Shown: positions 36,278 through 46,581 of the stretch, in pieces
Numbering within the stretch: the stretch's first letter is position 1
How the letters are laid out: each line of letters begins with the position of its first letter
Origin: Cuniculiplasma sp052315415
GTDB taxonomy: Archaea > Thermoplasmatota > Thermoplasmata > Thermoplasmatales > Thermoplasmataceae
DNA length: 64,000 bases
NCBI GenBank assembly: GCA_052315415.1
Contig: JBLSDH010000006.1
Span: 9,373 to 73,372 of the forward strand
Reading direction: 5' to 3'
The notes under the pieces: generated by a model
What the model was told of the DNA's origin: nothing
The model's database searches: none
The model's input: only the letters and a program-made list of their open reading frames with translations
Translations under genes and position numbers: made by a program

Positions 36278-38251
36278 TTAAGATTCTTGTGTTTCAAAAC
36301 TTCTTAATGGTACTCCTTCCTCTGCCAGTATTGAGTGTATGTCATCTTCGTCATAACCTGATCTTATGGCATAATAGAAGAATCCTAGTGTCACTATTAT
36401 TACAAGAATTGAATCGTAAGGAAAAGCCAGTAAAGGTGAATATGGGAAGGAAACTGTGCTTCCATAGAGTGGTGAAACATATGGTCCAAATGCACCAAGG
36501 TAAGACATGAGTAGCATGAACAGCATGTAAAATACAAGCCATACTCCTGATTTGATCTCCTTCTTGGTCTCATCAGAAGCCCAGCTTAACAATAATGCTG
36601 TAACGATAAGAGAAGAAGCAGCAACCATCACATAAAATATTCCGAAGTATGTGAAGATTGACCCCGGGGCCGGGATTCCAAGTGAAATGTTTGTTATTGC
36701 AGGTGTGATTATGTAGTAGTATGAAATGTAAAATGCCAAAGCTATAATTATCCAGTAAATCACAGAGATGGTAACCAGGTTAGATCTCTTAATTTTCAAT
36801 TTCTCAGGTCCGTAAATCAGCATATAAACAGGTATCCCTGCAAATATCAAAAGCAAGAGTATGGTTAGTGTTATATAACCTGACCAGTAAACTATAAGGG
36901 ATGCTCCAACGAAGGCTGCTGGTGCTATGTATCTGCTGTAGCTCAATCTGAATGGCCTTTCAATATCTGTAACTTTCTTTCTGAATATTCTCAGTCCAAC
37001 TCCTCCCATTATGTATGTGAAAACAGTTGCTGATGATATGAAACCCACAAGTTCATACCATGAAGGGAATGGTGCTATGAATATTGAACCTATTACCAAT
37101 GAAAGTATCAATGGAATGAATGGAATTCCATTCTTTTTGTTAACTTCCATGAACTTCTTAGGATAATATCCGTCAGTTGAAAGACCATAGATAACCCTTG
37201 TGCTAGTACCAAGGTATATCCATCCAGTTCCTGAGGGTGAAATAACTGCATCGATAAGAAGAATTGTGGCCCAAGCACCGAAGAACGCTATGCTGGTATG
37301 AGTAAACACTGTATATATGGGTGATGCAGAGTAATTTGATAAATTGCTTGATAGTGCAGTCCAGGAAAAGGGAACAAGACCAGACACTGACTGTCTAATT
37401 GATCCAATATAGGCGACCTGAAGAATTGTGTAAACAAAAACTGCTATAATAATGGATAGTATAAGCGCCCTTGGTATATCTTTCTGAGGATTTTTTGCCT
37501 CTCCTCCGAATTCAAGGGCCTGCCTGAACCCAAGATATGAGAAAACTATTCCTGCACTTGGAATTGCTGTGAAAACAAAAGGCAAGCCAACAGGATTGAA
37601 ACCTCCACCTACTGAGGTGAAGTTAGTTCCTCTAAACAGGAAAAACAGGAATATGAACGTAAGGGTAGGAATTATTAATTTCCAATAGACAAAATATTCA
37701 TTCCATCTTCCTAGGAATTTAATACCAAAATAGTTGAGAAAGAAAAATCCGATCATTAGAAGAACTGCAATCAGTATACCTGGATCCGTAAGTAATGTTG
37801 TAGGCCCAAAAATCGTTGTTTCACCATAGCTCAAAAATGAAAGTCCGTGCAGAGATGATAGATATGTGACGGCCCCAACTGCTTCAATAGATGGGACAGT
37901 AATTGCAGAGAGCAAATAAGCCCATCCCAAAATATAACCTGTGTAACTTCCATGGGTATAGTGTGGATACCTAACAACTCCTCCACTTCTTGGTATCATT
38001 GCCGAGAGCTCTGCATAGGTAAGGGCTATTATTAAAACTATAATCCCTCCTATAATCCAGGATATGAAAACTATGGGCCCAGCTGTGGCAGCTGCATCAT
38101 TTACCCCAAAAAGCCACCCTGAACCTATAATCCCTCCTATGCTAAGGAATAATAGCTGAACAAAGGATAGCTCCTTCTTCAACTTCTTATCCTCGTTAAC
38201 AACGGTGATATTTTCATCACTACTTTCCATAAGAATGTTATAATTTTTCAT
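36278..38251 (-). CDS. APC-superfamily amino acid permease
   Basis: This is a secondary transporter for amino acids or amines in the plasma membrane. The first helix has the family motif SIGGIIGSGWLFGV near residue 37-50, followed by YAELSAMIPRSGG. The later FRQALEFGGEAKNPQKDIPRA loop and WYELVGFISSATVFTYIMGG segments also match the APC family. It has 657 residues, longer than the usual 450-550, with about 14 membrane segments, the extra ones after residue 480. ATG 38251 or ATG 38230 could be the start, the latter being better spaced for a leaderless mRNA. Acidophiles use such permeases to take up peptides' amino acids, which is inference. Confidence 0.88.
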   Translation of the reverse strand: MKNYNILMESSDENITVVNEDKKLKKELSFVQLLFLSIGGIIGSGWLFGVNDAAATAGPIVFISWIIGGIIVLIIALTYAELSAMIPRSGGVVRYPHYTHGSYTGYILGWAYLLSAITVPSIEAVGAVTYLSSLHGLSFLSYGETTIFGPTTLLTDPGILIAVLLMIGFFFLNYFGIKFLGRWNEYFVYWKLIIPTLTFIFLFFLFRGTNFTSVGGGFNPVGLPFVFTAIPSAGIVFSYLGFRQALEFGGEAKNPQKDIPRALILSIIIAVFVYTILQVAYIGSIRQSVSGLVPFSWTALSSNLSNYSASPIYTVFTHTSIAFFGAWATILLIDAVISPSGTGWIYLGTSTRVIYGLSTDGYYPKKFMEVNKKNGIPFIPLILSLVIGSIFIAPFPSWYELVGFISSATVFTYIMGGVGLRIFRKKVTDIERPFRLSYSRYIAPAAFVGASLIVYWSGYITLTILLLLIFAGIPVYMLIYGPEKLKIKRSNLVTISVIYWIIIALAFYISYYYIITPAITNISLGIPAPGSIFTYFGIFYVMVAASSLIVTALLLSWASDETKKEIKSGVWLVFYMLFMLLMSYLGAFGPYVSPLYGSTVSFPYSPLLAFPYDSILVIIVTLGFFYYAIRSGYDEDDIHSILAEEGVPLRSFETQES

Positions 38252-38604
38252 GGTAATAAATTTTTTCCATTATTAATGTTAAAAAATGATTAAGCTATAA
38301 CGAAACATGCTAATACTAAAATTATTACCAGTAAAATTTTATTATTAATTTAATAAATCAGGAAGAAATGTGATCAAAAAAATAAACCACAATCAATTAA
38401 TAAAAAAAATTATTGTTATGGATGTCAATTAGTTGAAAAAATTTGCGTGATTTCGAAATATTATAATATTTGACTACTTTTTCCACATAATGTGATTAAA
38501 AAATCCTCAATTTACTTTGATTAAATTGAAAAATTAAATTCCATCAGAAATCATTTTAAAAAATAAATCAATTAAAGATTTATTCAAAAGAAAAATAACC
38601 TTAC
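38252..38604 (+). other. Divergent AT-rich intergenic region
   Basis: About 350 bases of very AT-rich DNA separate the divergent permease and archaeosine synthase genes. I see promoter-like TATA elements for both (AAATTTATTA on the minus strand near 38260, GATTTATTC on the plus strand near 38577-38585) but no gene, tRNA or clear repeat. Confidence 0.5.
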
Positions 38605-40176
38605 GTGATAATTAACGAAAAATTTTTTGGGTTGACACGAACAGGAAAATTGATTTTAAAAGATGACGCTTCATATAACTTACCTCTTATCATAACGCCA
38701 GAATTAGTAAAATCAACATTTAATTCCTTTGAAATTTTGGAAGAAAAATGTTTTTTAAGGGAGGTTCAACTTTCTTCTGGTAAAATTCAACTTTATGAAT
38801 CTGATCATTTTATAATTCCAAAAATAGATCCTTCTTTCATCATAAAATCAAGAAGATTTGTAAGAACTTTATTAGAATTAAAGATAAATATTGGATATTC
38901 AAAACTACTCTATGTCCCCGGCATATCTGATCCTTATCTTTTGCCCGTTGAATTTCTTATGGGCGTAGATTGCTTTGACACACTTATGTCAGATTATGAA
39001 TCTGCATTGGGAATTGAATATTCAATGTTTGGTAGAATAAACAGAAAGGAAAAGTTAAACATTGAAACAAACAGGAATTTTTTGAAAAAGGAAATAGATT
39101 TACTCTCTAATTCAATTTCAACAGGTAAATTGATTGAGATCGTTGAAAAATGGTCAATATCAAATAGGTCAGTGGAAGCTTTGAGAATCATTGAAAACGA
39201 ATATGGACATATATATGAGAAATTTTTTCCAAGAAGGACAAATTCTATTTTATCAACAGATCTCATATCACTTGGGAGACCAGATATAGTTAGATATAGA
39301 AAATTCATATCTGAAGATTACAGAAAACCAAAAGATTTGAAAATCTGCCTTTTTATTCCGTGTAGTGCAAAAAAACCTTATTCCTCATCTAAAACACATA
39401 AAGCTCTTATCCAATCACTTGGGAATAGAAGATATCACATTCATGAAGTAATCTTAACATCACCCGTGGGAGTAGTTCCTAGGGATTTGGAAGAAACATA
39501 TCCTGCAGGTTTTTACGACATTCCAGTTACCGGGCAGTGGTTCATGGATGAGATGAACATGCTAGAAAACCTTATTTCCAAATATCTGGAAAATAATAAA
39601 TATGATGAAATAGTATTCTTTGTTGATGATTCACTCTTATTTCTCGAAAAGAAATTTGGTAAAAATGGAAAATTCATTAAATGGGATAAAAAAGATTCTG
39701 AATCATTCAATGTTTTGAATAATTATCTTGATAGCATAATAAAAGAAGGCCATAAGGTAAGAAAAAGAAATTTTTTACAAGAAAAACTTATTTCAACAGC
39801 AAAATACCAATTTGGTGAGTGGATTTTGAAATATATTGAAAATCTTGAGTTGAAAAAAATGTTCAATCAATTCATGCTTGTGGAAAAAAATAACCCGTAT
39901 TTTATTTACAGAGAAGATATGGGAAAATTAACAATAAACAAAAACGCATCAAACATTTTCATAAAGGAAAATAAATTTATTGTTGAAATTGATGATTTTT
40001 ATCCCACAGCAAATATTTATTCAGTGGGCATTAAAAACTGCACTGAAGATATAAGACAAGAAGATGAGGTTGTTATAACTCATAATGGAGAGGCAAGGGG
40101 AGTTGGTGTGGCAAAGATGCCTAGCCTGGCAATGATGACTACAGAAAAAGGTGTGGCAGTAAAAATGCGCAATTGA
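38605..40176 (+). CDS. arcS: Archaeosine synthase ArcS (TgtA2)
   Basis: ArcS works after tRNA-guanine transglycosylase in making archaeosine at position 15 of archaeal tRNA. The diagnostic block IPCSAKKPYSSSKTHKAL is present near residue 255, with VPRDLEETYPAGFYDIPVTG behind it. A degenerate TGT-like N-terminal domain precedes it (YVPGISDPYLLPVEFL, GVDCFDTL). A C-terminal PUA domain ends the protein (GEARGVGVAKMPSLAM). It has 523 residues. The GTG at 38605 is the only good start, with GATTTATTC about 25 bases before it, so it is probably leaderless. Codon use is AT-rich. Confidence 0.9.
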   Translation: MIINEKFFGLTRTGKLILKDDASYNLPLIITPELVKSTFNSFEILEEKCFLREVQLSSGKIQLYESDHFIIPKIDPSFIIKSRRFVRTLLELKINIGYSKLLYVPGISDPYLLPVEFLMGVDCFDTLMSDYESALGIEYSMFGRINRKEKLNIETNRNFLKKEIDLLSNSISTGKLIEIVEKWSISNRSVEALRIIENEYGHIYEKFFPRRTNSILSTDLISLGRPDIVRYRKFISEDYRKPKDLKICLFIPCSAKKPYSSSKTHKALIQSLGNRRYHIHEVILTSPVGVVPRDLEETYPAGFYDIPVTGQWFMDEMNMLENLISKYLENNKYDEIVFFVDDSLLFLEKKFGKNGKFIKWDKKDSESFNVLNNYLDSIIKEGHKVRKRNFLQEKLISTAKYQFGEWILKYIENLELKKMFNQFMLVEKNNPYFIYREDMGKLTINKNASNIFIKENKFIVEIDDFYPTANIYSVGIKNCTEDIRQEDEVVITHNGEARGVGVAKMPSLAMMTTEKGVAVKMRN

Positions 40177-40227
40177 TATTAAATTGTATCACAAAATTAT
40201 TAATAATGCAAGTTATTGATTGATATA

Positions 40228-43194
40228 ATGCCTAATTTAAAGCTAGTTGGAGCTCTGGCAGTTGCCGCAATACTGCTTGGTTCTTCAATTTTTTTGTTTC
40301 ACGAAAATTATGATGCAAAACCTTACATCAAGGTAAAGATCCCCCAGCTTTATGCAGGTGAGCAGAGGATGTTCAGTTTTTCAACACTTGGAACATCCAT
40401 TGGGCCAGATAATAATGGAACTTATATTCTGGAAGGTTACGTATACAATGAAAATGGAAAGCCACTGATTAATACTAACATTACCATCTTCGATTTCCCT
40501 TGGGACGTGCAAACAATCACAAACTCCACAGGTGGATATAAGGTGGAGGTTCTGCTATTTGGAACGTTCACGATGGGGATAACATCGAAGGGATATTCTC
40601 AATCACTTTTCACATTCACAAATTTAAATGGAAGGAATGTGTGGGAAAACGTAACTTTGAAAAAGGCCTATCTTTATTCAGTTACAGGTTACGCATATAC
40701 ATTGCAGAATGGAAACAATAGCTCGAAGGTAAAAGTCCCGGATGTTAACATATTTTTCAGAAATTTTTACTCAACATATAACACATTATCAAATAATACG
40801 GGTAATTTCTCCGTAAAGCTTCAGAATTCAAACTATCTCATATATGTTGAAAAGTCAGGTTTTTCCGCTAACGTCACACCAGAATTTTTAAACGTGTCAG
40901 GGAAAAACATAACAAATCTAAAATTGGAACTTAAGTTACCGAATAATATATTATTCACAATCAACGGTACGGTTTTTAATAAATTGAATCAGCCCATATC
41001 AACTGGCATAGATGTTGAAGATGTTTTCGACGGAAGGGTTGTAAGTAATTCTACAACACTCCCAGATGGTTCTTATTCTATAAGTGTACCAGAAGGATAC
41101 AATGAGCTTTATTTCAAAGGCACAGGGTTCAACCTAAATCAAACAGGTGAAATATTTGTTAATTCAAGTATAAATAATCTAAATATGAGCCTCACTGCAT
41201 GGGATCCTTTCAACGGTCAACCCTTGAATTCTCAACAAAAAGGCCTTGGTTTTCTGCCATCATTTTTGCAGAGTGAAGCTGAAAATTATCTGAAATCCAC
41301 TTCCTCTATAAATTACAAGCAGACCGAAAAAGTATTTTCAAAAATACAAATTTCTAATTCCTTTTACTCTGAATACCCTCAGAACATATCTTTTGAAAAC
41401 AAATTCTATGGTGTTATTGCAGGTAATTTCAACGGCACAATATACTACGACTCCGTGTTACTAAATAGGAGTGCAATCACAGAATTGGAAACGGATTTCC
41501 CTGGTATCTATAACATAATATTGTACATACCTGGTTTTTCTTTGATATCACTTAGTGCAGATAATGGAATTCATTCCAATATATATTATGAGAATGCTGT
41601 TCCATTAAGCGGACAAACTTTCAACCTGACAGGCAGTGGAATAAATTCTGTAAATGGAAACCCTCTTTATTATTCAAACTATACTCTTTTTGAAAATGGA
41701 ATACCGGTTTCATCTGAGGATTACGTAACAGATGGTTCTTATAGATTTGAGGTTTTTGTTGATACTCATCAGTCATACACATTGAATTTCACTGTTGATT
41801 TACAAGAAAACGGATTCATATCACAAAACTATAGTATAATTGTAAACAGCACCAAAACATCAAATCCAGGTATATTCAAAATGGGTGATCTTGGGTTAAT
41901 ACCAGTTAAATCAATAGGTGAGGGTTTTACAGAAAATGTAATCCCAGTTGCTTGTTATGAGTTATCTTCACTGGAAAAGAACCTTACAGAAAACTACACA
42001 ACTAATCTTCAAAGTTCATCATTGAGCGGAAATCTTTTTGCTTTTTACCACAGTAATTCGTTATTGGGTTCCACCTCAATGTATGCCCTTGTCTATCTTA
42101 ACGGTGTCATTTATGGCAAGGTATTCAACACATCAACAACTGGATTTTTAGATGTGGAGTTAAATCTTTCTGTATCTGGATATATAAGCTTTTATTCACA
42201 ATATTATAAATCAATAAATAATAGATTCACTGCTCTTCCAGGAAATCAATCTTTTGAAAAAATAAATATGAATGATCGAAACATCACAACATTTAACATA
42301 GATATACTTAATACTCTTTATAAATACGAGGTTGAAAACAAACTAAATTTAAATTATGAAACACTTCCTGCAAATATTTACAGCTTCAATTCCCTTATTT
42401 ATTTTAAAAATTCAACATCAGAAATTACACCGGAATTCAGAAATTTCACGTTTGAGATACCGAGAGGTAATTTTGTCTTCAGGTATGGAAATTATTCCTC
42501 GATTGTAATGAATCAAACAACAGTAAATACCGCATCCTCAAAAACAATAACAGTTGAGATGAATGTTTCTGAATACTCATCTCTTATATTTTTGAATTCA
42601 ACCATCCCTGTTGACATTTACATTCAAACTATGAAAGGGAATTCAGTGAACAATTATTTGATTGGAACTTTCAAGAATGCTGTCCTTACAAATGTTACAA
42701 TGAACCAGACTTATTATAAAGTCAGGTACTATTTCAAAGCCGGGGGGACTGTTTTTGAGTCCAGATATTTTGCAGGAAATTATACGCACCCTCTATACAG
42801 GATATCATTGGATATATCCAATTCAACCGAAATTATACAGTTAAATGGAATTTATTCAAATTCAAAATACAATATAATTTATAGTAATGATACTTTCAAT
42901 TTCCTGCCGGGGTCTGTACTTCTTTATAACATTTCACTTTATAGGTATGATAGCACAATTGAATATGTGATGCCAAACGGAACCTATTTCGTTCTTGACG
43001 GGTCTCAATTTTATATGAATAATTCATATTTCTCAGATATCAATATGAATATAACGGGATTGACAGGGAAAAATTCATTAACTTTTTATGCGGATTATTC
43101 AGTTAATGAACTTTCTTCTGCTACAATTCTCATTTCTTGCCATCTTGATCAATTAACTTTAAATTATAATAATCAGTATAATGTGGGTGAGTAA
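40228..43194 (+). CDS. Large surface protein with carboxypeptidase-regulatory-like repeats
   Basis: This 988-residue protein has an N-terminal membrane anchor or uncleaved signal (LVGALAVAAILLGSSIFLF) and the rest predicted outside. Three beta-sandwich units of the carboxypeptidase-regulatory type lie in the first third: GYVYNENGKPLINTNITIF, GYAYTLQNGN...VPDVNIFF and GTVFNKLNQPISTGIDVED. The remainder is Asn/Ser/Tyr-rich beta structure with a great many N-glycosylation sequons. The ATG at 40228 is preferred over TTG 40216, since ATTATTAATAATG is placed about 25 bases before it. It is the first gene of the MoxR/DUF58 operon. Confidence 0.82.
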   Translation: MPNLKLVGALAVAAILLGSSIFLFHENYDAKPYIKVKIPQLYAGEQRMFSFSTLGTSIGPDNNGTYILEGYVYNENGKPLINTNITIFDFPWDVQTITNSTGGYKVEVLLFGTFTMGITSKGYSQSLFTFTNLNGRNVWENVTLKKAYLYSVTGYAYTLQNGNNSSKVKVPDVNIFFRNFYSTYNTLSNNTGNFSVKLQNSNYLIYVEKSGFSANVTPEFLNVSGKNITNLKLELKLPNNILFTINGTVFNKLNQPISTGIDVEDVFDGRVVSNSTTLPDGSYSISVPEGYNELYFKGTGFNLNQTGEIFVNSSINNLNMSLTAWDPFNGQPLNSQQKGLGFLPSFLQSEAENYLKSTSSINYKQTEKVFSKIQISNSFYSEYPQNISFENKFYGVIAGNFNGTIYYDSVLLNRSAITELETDFPGIYNIILYIPGFSLISLSADNGIHSNIYYENAVPLSGQTFNLTGSGINSVNGNPLYYSNYTLFENGIPVSSEDYVTDGSYRFEVFVDTHQSYTLNFTVDLQENGFISQNYSIIVNSTKTSNPGIFKMGDLGLIPVKSIGEGFTENVIPVACYELSSLEKNLTENYTTNLQSSSLSGNLFAFYHSNSLLGSTSMYALVYLNGVIYGKVFNTSTTGFLDVELNLSVSGYISFYSQYYKSINNRFTALPGNQSFEKINMNDRNITTFNIDILNTLYKYEVENKLNLNYETLPANIYSFNSLIYFKNSTSEITPEFRNFTFEIPRGNFVFRYGNYSSIVMNQTTVNTASSKTITVEMNVSEYSSLIFLNSTIPVDIYIQTMKGNSVNNYLIGTFKNAVLTNVTMNQTYYKVRYYFKAGGTVFESRYFAGNYTHPLYRISLDISNSTEIIQLNGIYSNSKYNIIYSNDTFNFLPGSVLLYNISLYRYDSTIEYVMPNGTYFVLDGSQFYMNNSYFSDINMNITGLTGKNSLTFYADYSVNELSSATILISCHLDQLTLNYNNQYNVGE

Positions 43195-43196
43195 AA

Positions 43197-43781
43197 ATGG
43201 AAGCAAAAGGCGATGACATAACAAAAAAAGAAAATCAAACGAATGCCAGTGGAAATGCTATAAATACATCTCCAAAGAAAAAACAACCCTTCTGGAGAAG
43301 AAAAAAAGTTCAGGCCGAGGTCATCTACAAATACAAGACAGTAGCAGATGTCCCTCCTGTTCTGGCATTAAAAAGGGCATTTGATAATGGTGAAGTTGTT
43401 AAGGGGATCTCAACTTGTCTTTCATATATGACAAACGATCTGAAGCGTTTTTACGGTATAAAGTTCATCAACAATCTTACACCTTCAGAGAATATTTACC
43501 TCTATTTGAAATCAATAGATAAGAATTTTCCGGAGGATTTCATAGTTAAGAGTGACGAGTCACTTATTGACATAGACAGACTATTACTTAACGGGAAGAG
43601 TGGGGACGAATTCAAATTTGGCGCAATAAAAAAATACATAACTTTCTACAAAGAAGGTTTTCAAAAAATTATGTATAGGAAGGAAAGTGAGTTGAACAAA
43701 GATGATATAGAAAATATAGTGAAAGATTTCTATAGTTATATGGACATAAAAAAACTATATTTTTCAGAGGTTGGTGAATAA
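43197..43781 (+). CDS. DUF4129-like cytoplasmic domain protein of the MoxR cluster
   Basis: This 194-residue soluble protein has a charged, low-complexity N-terminal 45 residues and then a helical domain. The pattern LALKRAFDNGEVVKGIS, YMTNDLKRFYGI and NNLTPSENIYLYLKS, with a later IKKYITFYKEGFQKIMY, resembles the DUF4129 domain that is often found at the end of transglutaminase proteins in MoxR-DUF58 clusters. This match is inference. GGTGAG lies five bases before the ATG. It is directly coupled to the surface protein upstream (two bases) and the next gene (one-base overlap). Confidence 0.65.
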   Translation: MEAKGDDITKKENQTNASGNAINTSPKKKQPFWRRKKVQAEVIYKYKTVADVPPVLALKRAFDNGEVVKGISTCLSYMTNDLKRFYGIKFINNLTPSENIYLYLKSIDKNFPEDFIVKSDESLIDIDRLLLNGKSGDEFKFGAIKKYITFYKEGFQKIMYRKESELNKDDIENIVKDFYSYMDIKKLYFSEVGE

Positions 43782-44290
43782 TGGCAGTTTTGAGCGGATT
43801 TAAGTTTATGAGTTTAAACCAGATTATTCAGAACTATGAAAAAAATCCGCTCATAATGTTGAATTTTCTCATACCTGTACTTGTAATATTGCTGTTTTTT
43901 TTGGCCGTTAGAATAAGGGCTTCATTAGCCAAACAGGACAGTATACCCGACATTGATAGCAAAATGGAGAGTTTTGAGACTCCAGATAAAAATTTTGAAG
44001 AGGAGATGAATTTCGTGATGAAGAAGGATTATGATCATTTTGAAAAAATTGAGGATTCCGCGCAGAAAAAAATTTTTTTCCTTGTAAAGGAAATGAGGAA
44101 ATCAATCCGGAAATACAACAGAATTAATTACAGGTTGAACCTTGCCATATCAGATAAAAAAATTCAGAACTTAAAAAAGAGAAAGGAAAGCGAAATGGAG
44201 AAAATTGTGAAAATACATGCTAAAATTCAGACCAATCTTGATACAATAGACAGGGAGTTGATCTCTCAAATTAGAGAAAATGGAGAATGA
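43781..44290 (+). CDS. Single-span membrane protein with charged helical tail
   Basis: This 169-residue protein has one membrane segment at about 25-44 (PLIMLNFLIPVLVILLFFLAV) followed by a long Lys/Glu-rich helical region that could form a coiled coil (residues 95-165). I know no family for it. It lies between the DUF4129-like gene and moxR. Its start overlaps the preceding stop (TAATG) and the end lies six bases before moxR, so it is a core part of the cluster. Confidence 0.7.
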   Translation: MAVLSGFKFMSLNQIIQNYEKNPLIMLNFLIPVLVILLFFLAVRIRASLAKQDSIPDIDSKMESFETPDKNFEEEMNFVMKKDYDHFEKIEDSAQKKIFFLVKEMRKSIRKYNRINYRLNLAISDKKIQNLKKRKESEMEKIVKIHAKIQTNLDTIDRELISQIRENGE

Positions 44291-44296
44291 TAATTT

Positions 44297-45256
44297 ATGG
44301 AAAATATGCTTGATTATTTAAACGTGAAGTCTCTTGTTTCAAAGGTAAGCGAAGAGATTGGAAGAAAGGTTATTGGTTCACGCATAACGGTAAAGATGAT
44401 GTTCATTTCGCTCATAAGCAATAATCATATACTTCTGGAGGGTGTGCCTGGTCTTGCAAAGACAATGCTGGCTAGCGAATTTTCATCCCACCTTCAAATG
44501 CAGTTCAAAAGGATACAGTTTACCCCAGATATGCTGCCATCTGATATAACCGGAAATATGATTTTCAATCTTGAAACCAAGAAGTTCGAATTCAGACAGG
44601 GTCCTATATTCACAAACATACTACTTGCCGATGAGATAAACAGAACACCTGCAAAGGTTCAGTCTGCCCTTTTAGAATCCATGGAAGAGAAGCATGTTTC
44701 TGCTGGTGGTAATATTTACTGGCTTCCAAACCCATTCTTTGTAATAGCAACACAAAATCCAATAGAACAGGAAGGAACATTTCCACTTGCTGAGGCCCTC
44801 ATGGATCGTTTCATCTTCAGATTGATACTGACATACCCTTCAAGGGAAGAGGAAATCAATATACTTTCCAGAAGCTTCAGTGAAAAAGGTAGGGGCACCC
44901 TTATAAATCCTGAATTGATAGATAGCATGAGAGCATCATTGAACGATGTTTACGTTTCCCAACAAATCAAAGAATATATGGTGGATTTAATGAGGAAAAC
45001 AAGGGAGGATTCAAGAATATATGTTGGTGCAAGTCCAAGAACCACTGCAAAACTGATGCAGGCTGCAAGAGCTTGTGCAATGATTGAAGGGAGAAATTAT
45101 GTGATCCCTGAAGATGTTTATTTCCTGGCTAAACCTCTTCTTAATCACAGACTCATCCTAAGACCTGAAGCGTTAATGAATGAAATGGATTCAGGGGTTG
45201 AAGCATCTTACAGAATAATTGAAGATATACTGGAAAAAATAGGGTTCACCCAATGA
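44297..45256 (+). CDS. MoxR-family AAA+ ATPase
   Basis: MoxR ATPases are chaperone-like machines that mature or insert metal in partner proteins, commonly ones with VWA or DUF58 domains. Walker A is EGVPGLAKTM, Walker B LLADEINRTP, followed by QSALLESMEEK and sensor I in FVIATQNPIEQEGTF. The arginine finger region DRFIFRLIL and sensor II (SPRTTAKLMQAA) are also visible. It has 319 residues, full length. It overlaps the DUF58 gene by four bases (ATGA), the usual partner. Confidence 0.94.
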   Translation: MENMLDYLNVKSLVSKVSEEIGRKVIGSRITVKMMFISLISNNHILLEGVPGLAKTMLASEFSSHLQMQFKRIQFTPDMLPSDITGNMIFNLETKKFEFRQGPIFTNILLADEINRTPAKVQSALLESMEEKHVSAGGNIYWLPNPFFVIATQNPIEQEGTFPLAEALMDRFIFRLILTYPSREEEINILSRSFSEKGRGTLINPELIDSMRASLNDVYVSQQIKEYMVDLMRKTREDSRIYVGASPRTTAKLMQAARACAMIEGRNYVIPEDVYFLAKPLLNHRLILRPEALMNEMDSGVEASYRIIEDILEKIGFTQ

Positions 45257-46581
45257 TCAACAAAAAAACTTACGTATTGTACTCAGCATTCATATTTGGT
45301 TTACTCGAGTCCTTTTTTTATGATCTCTATGGATATTATGAGCTCTCTTTCTTCTTTATTGCTGTCATACTTATAATGAGTTTTGACATTATTTACCAGA
45401 ACTCTGGAAAATTTAAAAAAATAAGGCATTCAATAGCGGTTGGTAGAAAAATACTTAAAAAAGAGGTAAAAAAAGGGGATAAAATAGAGATACAATTGGT
45501 TTTCAAAAATAATTCTGGCACAACTCTCGAATTAAAATACTTTGACAATGTTAGTGATGCTTTTCTGGTATCAGGGCCTATTTCCGGACTGTTGAAGATA
45601 AGAGGTGGTGAAGTAAAAACAATCACCTATTCCATTGAACCTCAGATAATAGGGACATATGAGATTGGCCCACTTGAAATAATATCATATGATTCACTTG
45701 GACTTACATATAATGAATTCGAGGCAAAAATAATTGATAAGATAAATGTTGGTCCATCTGAGAAGGACGTCCATTCACAGAGGAGTGAGAGGACAAGCAA
45801 TATCCTGTACACATCGGGATACCATTTCTCTAGAAAAGCAGGACAGGGATACGATTTTTATGGCATCAGAGCTTATGACAACTCTGATGATGTGAGAGTG
45901 ATTGCATGGGGTAGGTATAACATCTCTGGTACAGATGATCTATATACAAAATTATGGGAAGAGCAGAGGCAGATCGATGTTGTTTTTGTGATAGATTATA
46001 GTTCAGGATCCAATCTGGGTTATTCATACAGCAGACTTTTCGATTTTTACATAACAGTGGTTTTGAACTGTGCCTATCTTGTACTTAAGAACCAGGACAG
46101 GGTTGGATTCATTGTCTATTCTTCAGAAACAAAAATTGCAATAAAGCCCTCCTCAAGAAAAGATTCCATAACAGATCTTGAGAAACAGGTGAGCAGAATA
46201 AGGCCATCTGGAACATTTGACCTCAAGGAGTGCATGGATTTTGCATATAGGGAAATGAACAGAAAACCTGTTTTCTTTGTATTTCAATCGCCATATTCAA
46301 CCAAGATGGCAAAAAAGTGGGATTTGATTAACACAAGAAACAGGGAAAACATATTCATCTATACAGTAAATCCAGGGGATTTTTACAATCTTGATAACAT
46401 AGAGTACCAGGTCAGACTTTACGGTCAAACAGTTACAAACAAGGAAATGAAGGAACTAAGGGCCAATATAAAATTTTTGAGAAGTTTTGGAATTAAATCA
46501 GTTCTTTCTAACAAGGAAAGGGTATTCATTAACGCCATGGTAGATTACTCTGTGGCAAGGAATCAGGGGAGGGGAGCATGA
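45253..46581 (+). CDS. DUF58 membrane-anchored protein with VWA-like domain
   Basis: Two N-terminal membrane segments (about 6-20 and 28-42) are followed by a beta-rich region and then the DUF58 block (GQGYDFYGIRAYDNSDDVR, IAWGRYN). A VWA-like domain follows, with the metal-site motif DYSSGSN (DxSxS-like) and a later VGFIVYSSETKIA. It has 442 residues. The partner MoxR ATPase is directly upstream. Such pairs act on a secreted or membrane target, which here would most simply be the large surface protein of the same operon (inference). Confidence 0.9.
   Translation: MINKKTYVLYSAFIFGLLESFFYDLYGYYELSFFFIAVILIMSFDIIYQNSGKFKKIRHSIAVGRKILKKEVKKGDKIEIQLVFKNNSGTTLELKYFDNVSDAFLVSGPISGLLKIRGGEVKTITYSIEPQIIGTYEIGPLEIISYDSLGLTYNEFEAKIIDKINVGPSEKDVHSQRSERTSNILYTSGYHFSRKAGQGYDFYGIRAYDNSDDVRVIAWGRYNISGTDDLYTKLWEEQRQIDVVFVIDYSSGSNLGYSYSRLFDFYITVVLNCAYLVLKNQDRVGFIVYSSETKIAIKPSSRKDSITDLEKQVSRIRPSGTFDLKECMDFAYREMNRKPVFFVFQSPYSTKMAKKWDLINTRNRENIFIYTVNPGDFYNLDNIEYQVRLYGQTVTNKEMKELRANIKFLRSFGIKSVLSNKERVFINAMVDYSVARNQGRGA

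Noticed and set aside
36075..36510. Plus-strand frames of 60 and 126 codons across the 16S leader and permease 3' end
   Set aside because: They run antisense to the rRNA promoter, processing stem and the permease coding sequence, with no coding character.
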